A stretch of DNA of 58,376 nt from Arthrobacter sp. MYb227. GTDB taxonomy: Bacteria; Actinomycetota; Actinomycetes; Actinomycetales; Micrococcaceae. The position numbers were made by a program, and so were the translations under genes. This document shows positions 33,829 through 43,026 of this stretch, in pieces. Positions within the stretch are counted from its first letter, which is position 1. The number at the start of each line of letters is the position of its first letter. The stretch lies in the NCBI RefSeq assembly GCF_002975435.1, contig NZ_PCPT01000014.1, positions 1-58,376 of the forward strand. The letters run 5' to 3'. The notes beneath the pieces are model-generated. The model made no database searches, had not been told where the DNA came from, and saw only the letters and a list, made by a program, of their open reading frames with translations.

Positions 33829-34569
33829 ATGGCAAAGGCAGCACCGGCGGAACAACTTCGACTCCTAGATGTGGCTCAGCTTGATTCGCAGATCACCAAG
33901 CTCAAGCGCTCTATCACCGAGGCGTCAAAGGACAGCGACCTTGATGCTGCAGTAGCCCAGCATGCTGAATCTGCTGCGGCTCTCACCGAGGTCAGTGCGC
34001 GGCTTAGCGCGGCGACACAGGGGCTGAAAGAATCGGAACTCGCGGTAGAAAAAGTTGTTGCGCACATCAACAAGGACCAAGACCGTATCGACCGCAATGC
34101 CGGATCGGCCAGCGATATGATGGCGCTCTCCCATGAGATTGAAACGCTCACGGTGCGCCGCAATGAGCTCGAAGATCACGAACTCGAGCTCATGGGTGAA
34201 CTTGAGGAAATTCAGGCAGAGCACGATGCCGCCTCCGCATTCCTTGCCACGCACGCCGAGGAAGTAGCAAACCACACTGCGCGTCGCGATGCTTCAGTTG
34301 CAACGCTCACCCGGGAGCTTGCCGCTACCGAAAACACGCGCAAAGACCTTGCTGCAACGTTCGACGAGGTGCTTATCGGTGCCTACGAGCGGGTTCGTTC
34401 CCGCGGTGGCATTGGTGCGGCCCGACTCTTCCACGGAACCTCGGAGGCCAGCGGCATCGCGCTTGCCGCGGGGGACTTGGCCGAAATCAGGGCCGCTGCC
34501 GCCGATGACATTGTCTACTGCCCGGATTCCGGAGCTATCCTGGTGCGTAACAGCGAGTGGGGCTCTTAA
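33829..34569 (+). CDS. Coiled-coil protein with a degenerate C4-type zinc ribbon
   Basis: 246 residues, almost entirely alpha-helical coiled coil (residues about 10-180, LDSQITKLKRSITEASKDSD and similar heptads), then EVLIGAYERVRSRGGIGAARLF and AEIRAAAADDIVYCPDSGAILVRN. The last segment corresponds to the C-terminal zinc ribbon of the family that includes CT398-like proteins, but only one of four cysteines is present here. ATG 33829 follows AGGAAAAG; a longer frame from GTG 33760 has no ribosome site. The VOC gene starts 14 bases after its stop, suggesting an operon. Confidence 0.85.
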   Translation: MAKAAPAEQLRLLDVAQLDSQITKLKRSITEASKDSDLDAAVAQHAESAAALTEVSARLSAATQGLKESELAVEKVVAHINKDQDRIDRNAGSASDMMALSHEIETLTVRRNELEDHELELMGELEEIQAEHDAASAFLATHAEEVANHTARRDASVATLTRELAATENTRKDLAATFDEVLIGAYERVRSRGGIGAARLFHGTSEASGIALAAGDLAEIRAAAADDIVYCPDSGAILVRNSEWGS

Positions 34570-34583
34570 TTCCCGGCACAACC

Positions 34584-34985
34584 ATGCTGCCCTCCGGTAG
34601 CGGAAGGCTTCACCACACCGAGCTTTGGGTGCGTGATTTCGCGCGCTCCCAAAGCACCATCGGCTGGCTTCTAGCGCAGCTGGGCTACGTGCCGGGCGAA
34701 CCGTGGTCCACCGGGATCAGTTATCAAGGCGCACACAGCTATATTGTGCTGGAATCCGGTCCCGATGTCCTCGATACACCACATCAGCGACTTGCTCCGG
34801 GGCTGAACCATCTTGCGTTCCACGCAGGATCGCAAGGCAATGTCGATGCGATCACCAAGGTCGCGCTAACCCGCGGGTTCACGCTGATGTTCGAAGACAA
34901 ACACCCCTTTGCCGGCGGCCCGATGCATTATGCCGCGTACCTTGTGGATTCCGAGGGTTTCGAGTTTGAACTGGTCGCCGGGTAA
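34584..34985 (+). CDS. VOC (glyoxalase/dioxygenase superfamily) protein
   Basis: About 134 residues forming one vicinal-oxygen-chelate unit pair: LHHTELWVRDFARSQSTIGW, then ISYQGAHSYIVLESG, GLNHLAFHAGSQGNVDAI and MHYAAYLVDSEGFEFELVAG. The His in LHHTEL, His in LNHLAF and Glu in FEFELV are the usual metal positions. The start is uncertain: ATG 34584 (chosen) or GTG 34557, which overlaps the previous gene; neither has a ribosome site. No substrate can be assigned. Confidence 0.85.
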   Translation: MLPSGSGRLHHTELWVRDFARSQSTIGWLLAQLGYVPGEPWSTGISYQGAHSYIVLESGPDVLDTPHQRLAPGLNHLAFHAGSQGNVDAITKVALTRGFTLMFEDKHPFAGGPMHYAAYLVDSEGFEFELVAG

Positions 34986-35035
34986 TAGCCTCAGCGCTGG
35001 AACATCTGGGGAGTGAAACTATGGGGAGCTAGGCC

Positions 35036-35821
35036 TTAGCCAATCGCCCGAAATGCGTGATCCTCGGGCAAAATTATGTTCAGCTGGTGCACCTTGCGTT
35101 TGGTACCTGCAACAAGTTGCGCCTCCCACTTTTCCTGCGCCGCTGCAAGTAATTCCTCGGGCGAGCCAACCTCGCTGCCACGGGTCAGCAGGTGAGCGGC
35201 TAATTCTCCACGCGTGTGCTTAGCAAAGTGCGAAACTACCTTGCGCACTCCGCCACGCAGCTGGAAGACAGCGACGCTCACGCTCATCGCCGGATTTGGC
35301 ACCCACGCCGCGGCATAGGTGCTTGAACGGCAATCGATCACTAATTCACCCTCGGCCCGAGCATCGAGCACCGGGGCCAATTTCGGTTTCCACCAGCTGG
35401 CAAGCTTCCCAACCTCGGGCAACTTTACCGACATTGACAATCGATACGCAGGAATTTGATCGGCAAAACCCACGGCACCCCAGAGCGCGGAGATCACCAA
35501 GATGCTTTCATCGGCAAGCTTTTGCTGGCAGGCGTTGAGCCTGTCATAGCCAAGCGCCTCAAACAGCACCCCGCTGTAGACGCTGTGTGCTGCGGCGGCG
35601 GGCTCGGAATGCAACTCAATATTCCGGGTCACCTCGGCAACCAATGATTTGCCGACCCCCAACACCTCAAGTGCGTGTTCTCCACGCGAAACCTCGGCAA
35701 GGGCATCAAGCAATTGATGACGATGCGGGTTCAACTCGGGGAACTGCAAGGAGTCGGTATCAAACGGTTCACCGCTGGAAGCGGGTTTCTTGCCCTCGGA
35801 GGGCGGAAGCAAAATCAGCAC
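35036..35821 (-). CDS. yaaA: Peroxide stress protein YaaA (DUF328)
   Basis: 261 residues starting MLILLPPSEGKKPASSGEPF, which is the family signature, with VYSGVLFEALGYDRL, ISALWGAVGFADQIPAYRLSM, LVIDCRSSTYAAAW and VSHFAKHTRGELAAHLL. In E. coli the protein limits free iron and DNA damage during peroxide stress and binds DNA; that role is assumed here. The start is GTG 35821. It is convergent with the VOC gene and divergent from rnpB. There is no clear operon partner. Confidence 0.93.
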   Translation of the reverse strand: MLILLPPSEGKKPASSGEPFDTDSLQFPELNPHRHQLLDALAEVSRGEHALEVLGVGKSLVAEVTRNIELHSEPAAAAHSVYSGVLFEALGYDRLNACQQKLADESILVISALWGAVGFADQIPAYRLSMSVKLPEVGKLASWWKPKLAPVLDARAEGELVIDCRSSTYAAAWVPNPAMSVSVAVFQLRGGVRKVVSHFAKHTRGELAAHLLTRGSEVGSPEELLAAAQEKWEAQLVAGTKRKVHQLNIILPEDHAFRAIG

Positions 35822-35967
35822 CCATCAAGCCTAGTCTCACGGGCACCCAATCCCAGATTCGTTAACTGCAGAGAATAGCCGCCGACTCTTTGCACCTATT
35901 TGAACTGTCTCTCAGAGCTATTTCAATTGGTCAGGAAATGGCGCAAAAGAGACTAGACTTGTTTGCT

Positions 35968-36330
35968 GGACGGGATGGCCAGACGATCGCGTGCCACGAA
36001 AGTGGCCCGAGGAACGTCCGGGCTCCACAGAACGGGGTGGTGGGTAACGCCCACTCGGGGAAACCCGCAGGCTAGTGCCACAGAAAATAGACCGCCCGCA
36101 AGGGTAAGGGTGAAACGGTGGTGTAAGAGACCACCAGCATTCCAGGTGACTGGAGTGGCTAGGTAAACCCCACCCGGAGCAAGGTCAGACAGACTACTGG
36201 GTTGTTCGCTCAATGTAGTCGGGTGGGCCGCTTGAGGGTGTCGGTAACGGCGCTCCTAGATAGATGATCGTCACCGCGATCCCGGGTAACCGGCCGCGGG
36301 ACAAAACCCGGCGTATCGGTCATCCCGTCC
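35968..36330 (+). ncRNA. rnpB: RNase P RNA, bacterial class A
   Basis: The conserved core is present in order: GAGGAACGTCCGGGCTCCAC near 36010, GGGTAACGCCC, GTGCCACAGAAA, AGGGTGAAACGGTG, GTAAGAGACCACCAG, GGTAAACCCCACC and GGAGCAAGG. The terminal helix P1 closes with GGACGGGATG (35968-35977) pairing with CATCCCGTCC (36321-36330), which fixes both ends to within a few bases. It is the catalytic RNA that trims tRNA 5' ends. A TAGACT at 35954-35959 could be its -10 element; no good -35 was found. Confidence 0.96.
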
Positions 36331-36417
36331 ATATAATCTTTACCTACGATGCCTCCGGGCTTCGCGGTGATCTCGTAACGGGCGGCGTTTGAAGCCACAC
36401 CGTGATGACCAGCAGGC

Positions 36418-37416
36418 TCACGCGGCAGGGTAGTATCCCAGCGCTATGAAGTGCGCACCAATGCGTGCGGCTACCGCGGCATTTGCTGCATCGTTGAGAT
36501 GCCCTGCATCTCGCGAAAGCCCAGTGGCTTTCACGCCCATGGCCTGCTGCTGCAGATCTGCCCGCGTAGGTTGGATCCCAGATTCTTTCCATATTTCCTT
36601 GGAGAGCACATAAGCGTTCAGATCAAAGGCGACCTCGCCGTAGTTTTGCAATATATTGTGGTTCACGGCTTGAACATTTGTGTACTGCAGGGAACCAACT
36701 GGTTCATTCGAATTCACAAAGTGCGTCATGACAACACAACGTTTGATGCTTGGTGCCATCCATTGGTACGCGGCATTGGTCAGAGTATTGACCAACCCGA
36801 CGGCCGCCGGCGAATCACGTAGATTATTTTTTCCCGCGTTCAATAAGACCACAGCGTTGTGCACTTCATTGGAAGTCAACGGAATAAATGGCGTTCCTGC
36901 CGGAAGCGCATGAGTAGGCCCGGGTTTGGTCCGAGTGAAAATGAGAGTCGATCGAGTCGAGGACAGAACACCACGAATTCCCGCCAGGGTACCCGTAAAA
37001 GGCTTTAACGAAGACGATGCGGGCATGTTCCATGCTCTAACAGCCACGGCACCACTGCCGGGGATCAGATGATTCTTGATAGAAATTTGTGCCGGTGCTG
37101 AACCCATGCGCGCACAAATATGTTCGGCGCGTTCCCCACCCTTACCCTGAGCATTGAACGTAGCTCCGACAAACCTATTGCGTAGGTGTGGCCCCAACAA
37201 CGCCATGGTGGAGGAACCGAAACCCCAGACGTTGCTGGTGTCGGGGAACATGTTCTGCCCACTATTCGTGGGCAGTGGCAAGCTATTTGGGGGTGCGGAT
37301 GCTGGGCCGTTGTGTTGCCAGGGTAGTAGGCCGCCGGCGGCGCCTACAACACCGACAATCCCCACGGAAGCGGTTGCTAGTCCGGAAACAAGCAGGGTCC
37401 TTCGTGAAACGCCCAT
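36418..37416 (-). CDS. Tat-exported SGNH/GDSL-type hydrolase
   Basis: About 332 residues. It starts MGVSRRTLLVSGLATASVGI, a twin-arginine signal (SRRTLL, then a hydrophobic stretch), so it is exported folded. The SGNH blocks are recognisable: VWGFGSSTMAL with the nucleophile Ser (block I), LNAGKNNL (the Gly-x-Asn of block III) and DAGHLNDAANAAVAARI with the catalytic Asp-x-x-His. Substrate could be an acyl or acetyl ester in the cell wall or outside. ATG 37416 was taken over a longer frame (37494) because the Tat motif then sits at the N-terminus and GAAGGGAA precedes it. Confidence 0.82.
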   Translation of the reverse strand: MGVSRRTLLVSGLATASVGIVGVVGAAGGLLPWQHNGPASAPPNSLPLPTNSGQNMFPDTSNVWGFGSSTMALLGPHLRNRFVGATFNAQGKGGERAEHICARMGSAPAQISIKNHLIPGSGAVAVRAWNMPASSSLKPFTGTLAGIRGVLSSTRSTLIFTRTKPGPTHALPAGTPFIPLTSNEVHNAVVLLNAGKNNLRDSPAAVGLVNTLTNAAYQWMAPSIKRCVVMTHFVNSNEPVGSLQYTNVQAVNHNILQNYGEVAFDLNAYVLSKEIWKESGIQPTRADLQQQAMGVKATGLSRDAGHLNDAANAAVAARIGAHFIALGYYPAA

Positions 37417-37918
37417 CAGCTTGAGATTCCCTTCACGCAACCAATTCCCCCGCAAGTAGCTTCTTGATGAAGTGCCCACAGCACAGAAGAACAAATAACT
37501 CGAACGATTCTATGGCTTAGACCGGGTCCTCAATTGGAGACTCACCAAAGGAATCTCGGTCAATTTGCTGGCAGATCGAGGAGCATCGCTTGACCGTCAA
37601 CGAACTACTTGGAGATTGCTCTGTCTGTCTATGCCAGTGAAGCGCGGTCATGCGGCAGTGGCCCGTTGGCATCGTGACTGTGAGTGGGACTAGCAAAAAT
37701 TTGTCGTATCTGAATGCACCTGTCTGAAAGCTGGCCCGAGTGCATCACCAAGCACCATCCCGATGAAGGAGCCAAGAAAATGGTCTGCCGAGATAAAAGC
37801 GAGCGTCCTACATGGGTCTAGATCGTCATAATTCACTTGTTTCCACGGCAATTGGAATAAACCGATATTGCTCTATAGGCTGGGCCAAAATTACTCGTGT
37901 TTGAGAAGGGGCTCACCG
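37417..37918. other. Divergent intergenic region before the Excalibur lipoprotein gene
   Basis: About 500 bases. The only elements I can support are the promoter at 37852-37881 and the GAGAAGGGG ribosome site at 37903-37911 of the downstream gene. No reading frame or RNA-like structure stood out elsewhere. Confidence 0.5.
37852..37881 (+). promoter_or_regulatory. Promoter of the Excalibur-HNH lipoprotein pair
   Basis: TTGGAA (37852-37857), an 18-base spacer and TAGGCT (37876-37881), inside TATAGGCT. The predicted transcription start is near 37888, about 30 bases before ATG 37919. Confidence 0.6.
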
Positions 37919-38689
37919 ATGTCACAGAATTTGATGAAACGAAAACGCAAGCTTGGTTGGAAGGGCTGGACCGGAATAGGCGTTGCCGTACTTATTCTCA
38001 GTGCGTGCGTCAATGGATCCGATGGAACGGCAGAAAAAGCTCAACCGGAAAATTCCGAGCCAGCTCCAGCCATTGCGGTTGAGGAGCCAACCGCTGCTCC
38101 CACGGCAGAAGCAGCAGCCCTGCTGAAAGATTTTGAAGGAAAAACGTGCGATGGCGACGAATTAGTGATGGATCAGGGCAACGAGTCCCTGTTCTGTGAT
38201 TTCGATGGCAACGGATTGCTGATTTGGGTCAGCGCTGCCAACCACAAACTCTTTCTAGAACAGGCCGAGGCTGCAGCTAAAGCCAAATCTGAAGTAGAAG
38301 CCAATGTGAAGGCCCAAGCTGAAGCACTTCAGGAACTGGAGAGAAAAGAAAAGGCTGCAGCCGAGAAAAAAGAGCTGACCATTACCAAAGCAGCACCAAC
38401 AACTTCTGCGGCATCTCCATCGGTTCGAAGTTTTGTAGCTCCTAAGCCTGTTCCGACACCCAAGCCAACTGTGAAGGCCACGCCTAAGCCAACACCCAAG
38501 GCAACTCCAAAACCCACACCCAAGGCAACTCCAAAACCCACACCAAAGCCAACGCCAAAGTCCTCGGGTAGTGCCTACTACAAGAACTGCTCGGCGGTAC
38601 GAGCTGCCGGCAAGGCACCTATTTACCGAGGTGAACCGGGTTACAGTCGTAAGCTTGACCGCGACGGTGACGGAGTTGCGTGCGAGTAG
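37919..38689 (+). CDS. Lipoprotein with a Pro/Lys repeat linker and C-terminal Excalibur domain
   Basis: 256 residues. A lipoprotein signal peptide ([20 protein letters not shown], lipobox LSAC) anchors it to the outer face of the membrane. A charged alpha-helical segment (about 120-155), then a TPKPT-type repeat linker that could span the wall (about 180-220), lead to the C-terminal Excalibur domain [23 protein letters not shown] and [11 protein letters not shown], whose DxDxDG loop is a calcium-binding type. ATG 37919 follows GAGAAGGGG. The next lipoprotein gene starts inside its 3' end (10-base overlap), so the two are coupled. Confidence 0.9.
   Translation: MSQNLMKRKRKLGWKGWTGIGVAVLILSACVNGSDGTAEKAQPENSEPAPAIAVEEPTAAPTAEAAALLKDFEGKTCDGDELVMDQGNESLFCDFDGNGLLIWVSAANHKLFLEQAEAAAKAKSEVEANVKAQAEALQELERKEKAAAEKKELTITKAAPTTSAASPSVRSFVAPKPVPTPKPTVKATPKPTPKATPKPTPKATPKPTPKPTPKSSGSAYYKNCSAVRAAGKAPIYRGEPGYSRKLDRDGDGVACE
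38492..38539 (+). repeat. 24-bp tandem repeat in the Excalibur lipoprotein gene
   Basis: Two exact copies of a 24-base unit (38492-38515 and 38516-38539, starting ACACCCAAGGCAACTCCAAA) with a diverged third copy after them. They encode the Thr-Pro-Lys-rich linker. Slippage could change linker length between strains. Confidence 0.9.
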
Positions 38690-39537
38690 TAGCTTCGCGC
38701 GTAGGTATTACTATTGCATTGCTTGGGCTCGTGCTTACGGGCTGTAGCAGCCCAAACAGCGTGGCTTCAGAGCCACTAGTGATCAGATCCGAAGCTCCAA
38801 CGGTGGCACCCGTGATCAGAGCCGAGGAGCCGGTGCTTCCACCGCTGGTTGTCAGATCGGAACTCCTAGCGGAGGAAACTCTTCAGGCTAGCCAGAACAC
38901 CGTCGAATCAACGACCAGCTCGAATAAGACAAAGACTGCCGAACGGCTCCTGCCCGAGCAGCAAGGGCTCGAAGTGGTGGGTGGCGCTCTAGCGATGCTT
39001 GATGAAATTCCAATCAAAGGACGTGCGCCAAAGACCGGCTACTCACGCAAAAACTTCGGATCGGGCTGGAAAGATCCCGATGGCAACGGATGCGACGCCA
39101 GAAACGATATCTTGCGTCGTGACCTCACCTCCACGGTTACCAAGCCAGGCACTCACGATTGCGTCGTGCTGAGCGGCATCTTGCAGGATCCCTACACGGG
39201 CCAAAGGATCGAATTCACACGAGGCCAAGGCACCAGTACTGCCGTGCACATTGATCACGTAGTTGCCTTATCCGATGCTTGGCAAAAGGGCGCACAAAAA
39301 CTAGATGCCGAAACCATGGTGGAGTTTGCCAATGACCCGCTGAACCTGTTGGCCGTGGACGGCAAATCAAATATGTCTAAGGGGGATAGTGACGCAGCAA
39401 GCTGGTTGCCCCCGCAACGCTCAGCATGGTGCTCCTATGTCATTCGGCAGGTTCAGGTTAAACACCATTATTCGTTGTGGATGACCAAGGCCGAACACTC
39501 ACGAATCAAGGACGTACTTTCCGCGCGTTGCAGCTAG
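38680..39537 (+). CDS. HNH-nuclease (DUF1524/GmrSD C-terminal type) lipoprotein
   Basis: 285 residues. Signal sequence with lipobox LTGC ([17 protein letters not shown]), a variable linker, then a nuclease domain: [29 protein letters not shown]-type [18 protein letters not shown] near residue 190, [18 protein letters not shown]. These are the His-Asp-His, Asn and Asn/Lys positions of HNH nucleases of this family. GTG 38680 overlaps the end of the Excalibur gene. The protein would act outside the membrane on DNA or RNA; a role in nutrient scavenging or in protection against incoming DNA is possible. Confidence 0.9.
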   Translation: MRVVASRVGITIALLGLVLTGCSSPNSVASEPLVIRSEAPTVAPVIRAEEPVLPPLVVRSELLAEETLQASQNTVESTTSSNKTKTAERLLPEQQGLEVVGGALAMLDEIPIKGRAPKTGYSRKNFGSGWKDPDGNGCDARNDILRRDLTSTVTKPGTHDCVVLSGILQDPYTGQRIEFTRGQGTSTAVHIDHVVALSDAWQKGAQKLDAETMVEFANDPLNLLAVDGKSNMSKGDSDAASWLPPQRSAWCSYVIRQVQVKHHYSLWMTKAEHSRIKDVLSARCS

Positions 39538-39762
39538 CGGAAATACGGAAAGTGTCACGGCAACATACGTAGCAGAAGTGATCCGCACGGGGGGATGGCT
39601 TCGATTGGAGCCGGGGCAGAGGCACAATGAATGCCGCTGATCCAGTTGCGTCACGAAACTGCTTCACATTCGCCGCCCGCCATCGGCATGAAGTGGGCTC
39701 TAGAAAGTCTGGATCACGTCATTTTCCGCTTTCTACGGCACGGTGCTCGATAGACTCAGTGG

Positions 39763-40113
39763 GTGGAGTGGTTGATTTGGATCATCGTGGTACCGGTGCT
39801 TTGTTTACTGGTCCTCTGGGGAGCCTCAAAATTTAGATTCCCGGAAAGATCTAGTGGCGCAGGCAGTGGCTCCTCGGGTCTTTTTGATGCCTTCAATGAT
39901 CTCTACAATCCCGGGAGTACCGCGGCCCGCACGGCGCTCGAAGAGCAAAAACGCCAGATTATCAGCAGCGCTCAGGGCCAAGACCGTGATCCTTTAGCGG
40001 GTTTTGTTCACAAACACCATGCGGCGGAGAGCGGGAATACTTCCCGGCCAAAACCGGCAGCGGGACCCATCGAGACCGAATCTTTGGGTTCGGATCCCGA
40101 GGACAAGGAATAG
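39763..40113 (+). CDS. Small membrane-anchored protein of unknown function
   Basis: 116 residues: one N-terminal membrane helix (LIWIIVVPVLCLLVLWGASKF), a Gly/Ser linker, then a soluble segment LFDAFNDLYNPGSTAARTALEEQKRQ and a charged tail. I do not recognise a characterised family. GTG 39763 or TTG 39772 could be the start; GGTGGAGTGG is the only purine-rich stretch nearby. The gene ends 6 bases before the alpha/beta hydrolase, so they are likely cotranscribed. Confidence 0.72.
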   Translation: MEWLIWIIVVPVLCLLVLWGASKFRFPERSSGAGSGSSGLFDAFNDLYNPGSTAARTALEEQKRQIISSAQGQDRDPLAGFVHKHHAAESGNTSRPKPAAGPIETESLGSDPEDKE

Positions 40114-40119
40114 GCGGAT

Positions 40120-41070
40120 ATGACCCAAGAACTCCGTCACATCGGGTCCGAAACTATCAAAATCACGTGTTCGGATGAGTACGTGCTCACGGGGGACCAC
40201 TTTAGACCCGTCGATTCGCCGGTTCGTGGCATCGTGGTAATTGCTGGTGCCACAGGAGTACTTGCTAAGTATTATCACCGGTATGCAAAGTTTCTGGCTG
40301 AGCATGGGTACTGCGCAATCACCTTCGACTATCGTGGCATTGGTGCTTCGGCACCAACAACGCTCAGAGGCTTTCACGCCCGCTGGTATGAATGGGGCTA
40401 TCAAGACGTCAATGCGGCCCTTCGCTGGGCACGTGAAAATTATCCGAACGTCGAAATGCAAGTCATCGGCCATAGTTTCGGTGGTTTCGGGGTGGGCCTG
40501 GCAGAAGAATCTCGGTGGCTAACCCGCATTCTGACGGTTGGAGCCCAACACGCATATTTGCCGGACTATGCAGCGTCTCACCGTCGAGAATTTGTGACAC
40601 GCTGGCATCTGCAGATGCCGCTGATCGCTCTGCTGCATGGCTATGTCGATGGCAAGGCACGTGGCTGGCTGGAAGATATACCCCGCGGTGTTGCCCTTGA
40701 TTGGGCGCGTAGTCGCAAAAACTTTGTAAAGATCCGACCGCGTAGCGTTAGTGAACGCCTTCGGGCGCATCAACAAGCGCTCACCGCGAAAATTCTTGCC
40801 GTCGCCGCCACAGATGATCCCTTCGCTACCGTTGCCGCAATGAATCGAACCTTGGCTTACACCCCGCGGGCTGCCGGCCAGATCGCCCGTCTGGAACCAC
40901 AAGCCTATGATCTGAGCGAGCTGGGGCACTTTGCCTTGTTTCATTCGCGATTTTCGGATACTTTCTGGACTCAGACTCTCGACTGGCTGGGTAATGGGAA
41001 CAACCCATGGAGTCATCTTCAAGTGACGCAATCACTGTCTCAGCAGACATTCGTCAAGGAAGCGATATAG
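40120..41070 (+). CDS. Alpha/beta-fold hydrolase
   Basis: 316 residues. The nucleophile elbow is GHSFGG (in VEMQVIGHSFGGFGVG); IVVIAGATGVLAKYYHRYAKFLAEHGYCAITFDYRGIGAS is the classical strand-loop of the fold with the oxyanion region; the C-terminal catalytic His is probably in LSELGHFALFH, and the acid is near AATDDPFA. It resembles uncharacterised bacterial hydrolases of the lysophospholipase/acylglycerol group. Substrate unknown. It follows the small membrane protein by 6 bases, probably one transcript. Confidence 0.88.
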   Translation: MTQELRHIGSETIKITCSDEYVLTGDHFRPVDSPVRGIVVIAGATGVLAKYYHRYAKFLAEHGYCAITFDYRGIGASAPTTLRGFHARWYEWGYQDVNAALRWARENYPNVEMQVIGHSFGGFGVGLAEESRWLTRILTVGAQHAYLPDYAASHRREFVTRWHLQMPLIALLHGYVDGKARGWLEDIPRGVALDWARSRKNFVKIRPRSVSERLRAHQQALTAKILAVAATDDPFATVAAMNRTLAYTPRAAGQIARLEPQAYDLSELGHFALFHSRFSDTFWTQTLDWLGNGNNPWSHLQVTQSLSQQTFVKEAI

Positions 41071-41331
41071 GTATCGCCGATACTGCAGACCCCTCCGCTT
41101 AGCCGCGTGCATCGGGGCCCGCCTTGGCATAGGCCTGGACCGCAAGAAGCCGATCTGTGAGCGACCTCACCGCCGATGGGCGCCCATGTGTCATGACACG
41201 GACTAGAATAGGTTGCGGGCCTAGCCCACGGGGAAAGATCCTGATACCCCAAACAACCGTTTCTGCAAAGGTGCTTTTACGGTAGCAACCGGCTCAAGGA
41301 TCACCAGCCGGCTGAATTGGAAGGATTTTCA

Positions 41332-42792
41332 GTGACCCAGCAGTCTGTCGCAGCCCTACAGGAATGGAGCGGGCGCGAAGAGCTCGCCGAGGCCATGATC
41401 CCGTTGATCGGTCGTCTGTACCGCAACAACAACGTGGTGACCTCCATCTACGGCCGCAAACTGATCAATCAGTCGGCAATTAACATTCTCAAGGCACACC
41501 GTGTAGTCCGCCGTGTTGAGGGCGTCGAGCTCTCCATCGAGCAGACCATGCCGTTGCTGCAGGCCATCGATTCGCTCAACGTCGGCGCCGTTTCCATTGA
41601 CCTGGGCCGACTGAGCAAGAAGTTCCGCGAATCCGGTTCAACCGATCTGACCGCATTCCTCACCGAAGAACTGGGCGAGAAGGTCGGCAAGGCCGGCGCT
41701 ACCGACGCAGAGCCCACCGACGTGGTGCTCTACGGCTTTGGCCGCATCGGGCGTCTACTGGCCCGTATCCTCATCGAACGCGGCGGCTACGGCCTACGCC
41801 TGCGCGCCATCGTTGTACGCAAGGGGTCGGATGATGACATCGTCAAGCGTGCCTCGCTGCTGCGCCGTGACTCGGTCCACGGCCCATTCGACGGTTCGAT
41901 CACCGTGGATGAGGAAAACAATACAATCCTGGCCAACGGCACGCTGATCCAGGTCATCTACTCGAATGACCCGGCCACCGTTGACTACACCGAATTTGGC
42001 ATCAACAATGCCATCGTGGTGGACAACACCGGTCGCTGGCGCGACGAAGAAGGCCTGTCCCAGCACTTGGCCGCCAAGGGCGTTTCCCGCGTCCTGCTCA
42101 CCGCACCTGGCAAGGGTAACCTGAAGAACATCGTGCACGGTATCAACCACGGTGATATCACCGCGGAGGACAAGATTGTCACCGCCGCATCCTGCACCAC
42201 CAACGCCATCACCCCGGTTCTGAAGGCACTGAACGATCGCTTCGGCGTCGTCCATGGCCACGTTGAGACGGTTCACTCGTTCACCAACGACCAGAACCTG
42301 ATCGACAACTTCCACAAGGGTGAGCGTCGCGGCCGTTCGGCAGCACTGAATATGGTCATCACAGAAACCGGTGCCGCCAAGGCCGTCTCCAAGGCTCTTC
42401 CGGAGCTCGAAGGCAAGCTCACCGGCAATGCAATCCGCGTTCCTACCCCGGACGTGTCGATGGCAATCCTCAACCTGAACCTTGAGACCGCCACCGACAA
42501 GGACGAGCTGAACACCTTCCTGCGCGAAACTTCGGTCGGGGCCGAGCTGCACAAGCAGATCGACTACATCGATTCGCCCGAGGTTGTTTCCACCGACTTC
42601 GTCGGCTCGCGCCGCGCCGGCATCGTCGATGGTCTTGCCACCATTGCCACCGGCAAGAACGCAGTTGTCTACGTTTGGTACGACAACGAATTCGGCTACT
42701 CCTGCCAGGTGGTCCGCGTCATTGAAACCATGGCCGGTACCCACCCTGTAGCGGTTCCGGCGATTGCCGCAACCCAGACCGCAACCGTCTAA
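41332..42792 (+). CDS. gapB: Glyceraldehyde-3-phosphate dehydrogenase, long (GapB-type) form
   Basis: 486 residues, about 120-130 longer than ordinary GAPDH. The extra part is N-terminal (TQQSVAALQEWSGREELAEA to about EKVGKAGATDAEP) and mostly helical. The normal enzyme begins at VVLYGFGRIGRLLARILIE. The catalytic Cys lies in AASCTTNAITPV, the phosphate and NAD regions are present, and VWYDNEFGYSCQVVRVIE ends the fold. I recognise this as the actinobacterial GapB/GapX class, thought to work in gluconeogenesis. GTG 41332 was chosen for the GAAGGA ribosome site; TTG 41317 is the alternative. Confidence 0.92.
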   Translation: MTQQSVAALQEWSGREELAEAMIPLIGRLYRNNNVVTSIYGRKLINQSAINILKAHRVVRRVEGVELSIEQTMPLLQAIDSLNVGAVSIDLGRLSKKFRESGSTDLTAFLTEELGEKVGKAGATDAEPTDVVLYGFGRIGRLLARILIERGGYGLRLRAIVVRKGSDDDIVKRASLLRRDSVHGPFDGSITVDEENNTILANGTLIQVIYSNDPATVDYTEFGINNAIVVDNTGRWRDEEGLSQHLAAKGVSRVLLTAPGKGNLKNIVHGINHGDITAEDKIVTAASCTTNAITPVLKALNDRFGVVHGHVETVHSFTNDQNLIDNFHKGERRGRSAALNMVITETGAAKAVSKALPELEGKLTGNAIRVPTPDVSMAILNLNLETATDKDELNTFLRETSVGAELHKQIDYIDSPEVVSTDFVGSRRAGIVDGLATIATGKNAVVYVWYDNEFGYSCQVVRVIETMAGTHPVAVPAIAATQTATV

Positions 42793-42837
42793 AGCCCTAC
42801 GATATCTCCCGATGAATTCGGGGGAAGTAGCTTAGTC

Positions 42838-42879
42838 AGCGGGCCGCCCACATCAAATTCTTGGTGTGGGCGGCCCGCT
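42838..42879 (+). terminator. Terminator after gapB
   Basis: A 15-bp perfect GC-rich stem (AGCGGGCCGCCCACA and its complement, 42838-42852 and 42865-42879) with a 12-base loop and TTCTT after it. Confidence 0.92.
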
Positions 42880-43026
42880 TTCTTGTGCCCGGGGGAGACC
42901 CTTGGTTCCTTTTTGCCTAACGATGCCGCAACGGCGCTTCTCAACCCGCAGATTCAGAAGCTACGCTGAATCCAATGCCATGCAGCCTGCTTGCGGAAGC
43001 CAACCAACCTAAGGAATGCGACCATC

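Noticed and set aside
38450-38560. CRISPR-like repeats
   Set aside because: The repeats are in-frame Thr-Pro-Lys codons of a lipoprotein linker with no spacers between them.
41794-42744. A 316-codon minus-strand frame over gapB
   Set aside because: Shadow of a highly expressed GAPDH gene; no family similarity and no ribosome site.
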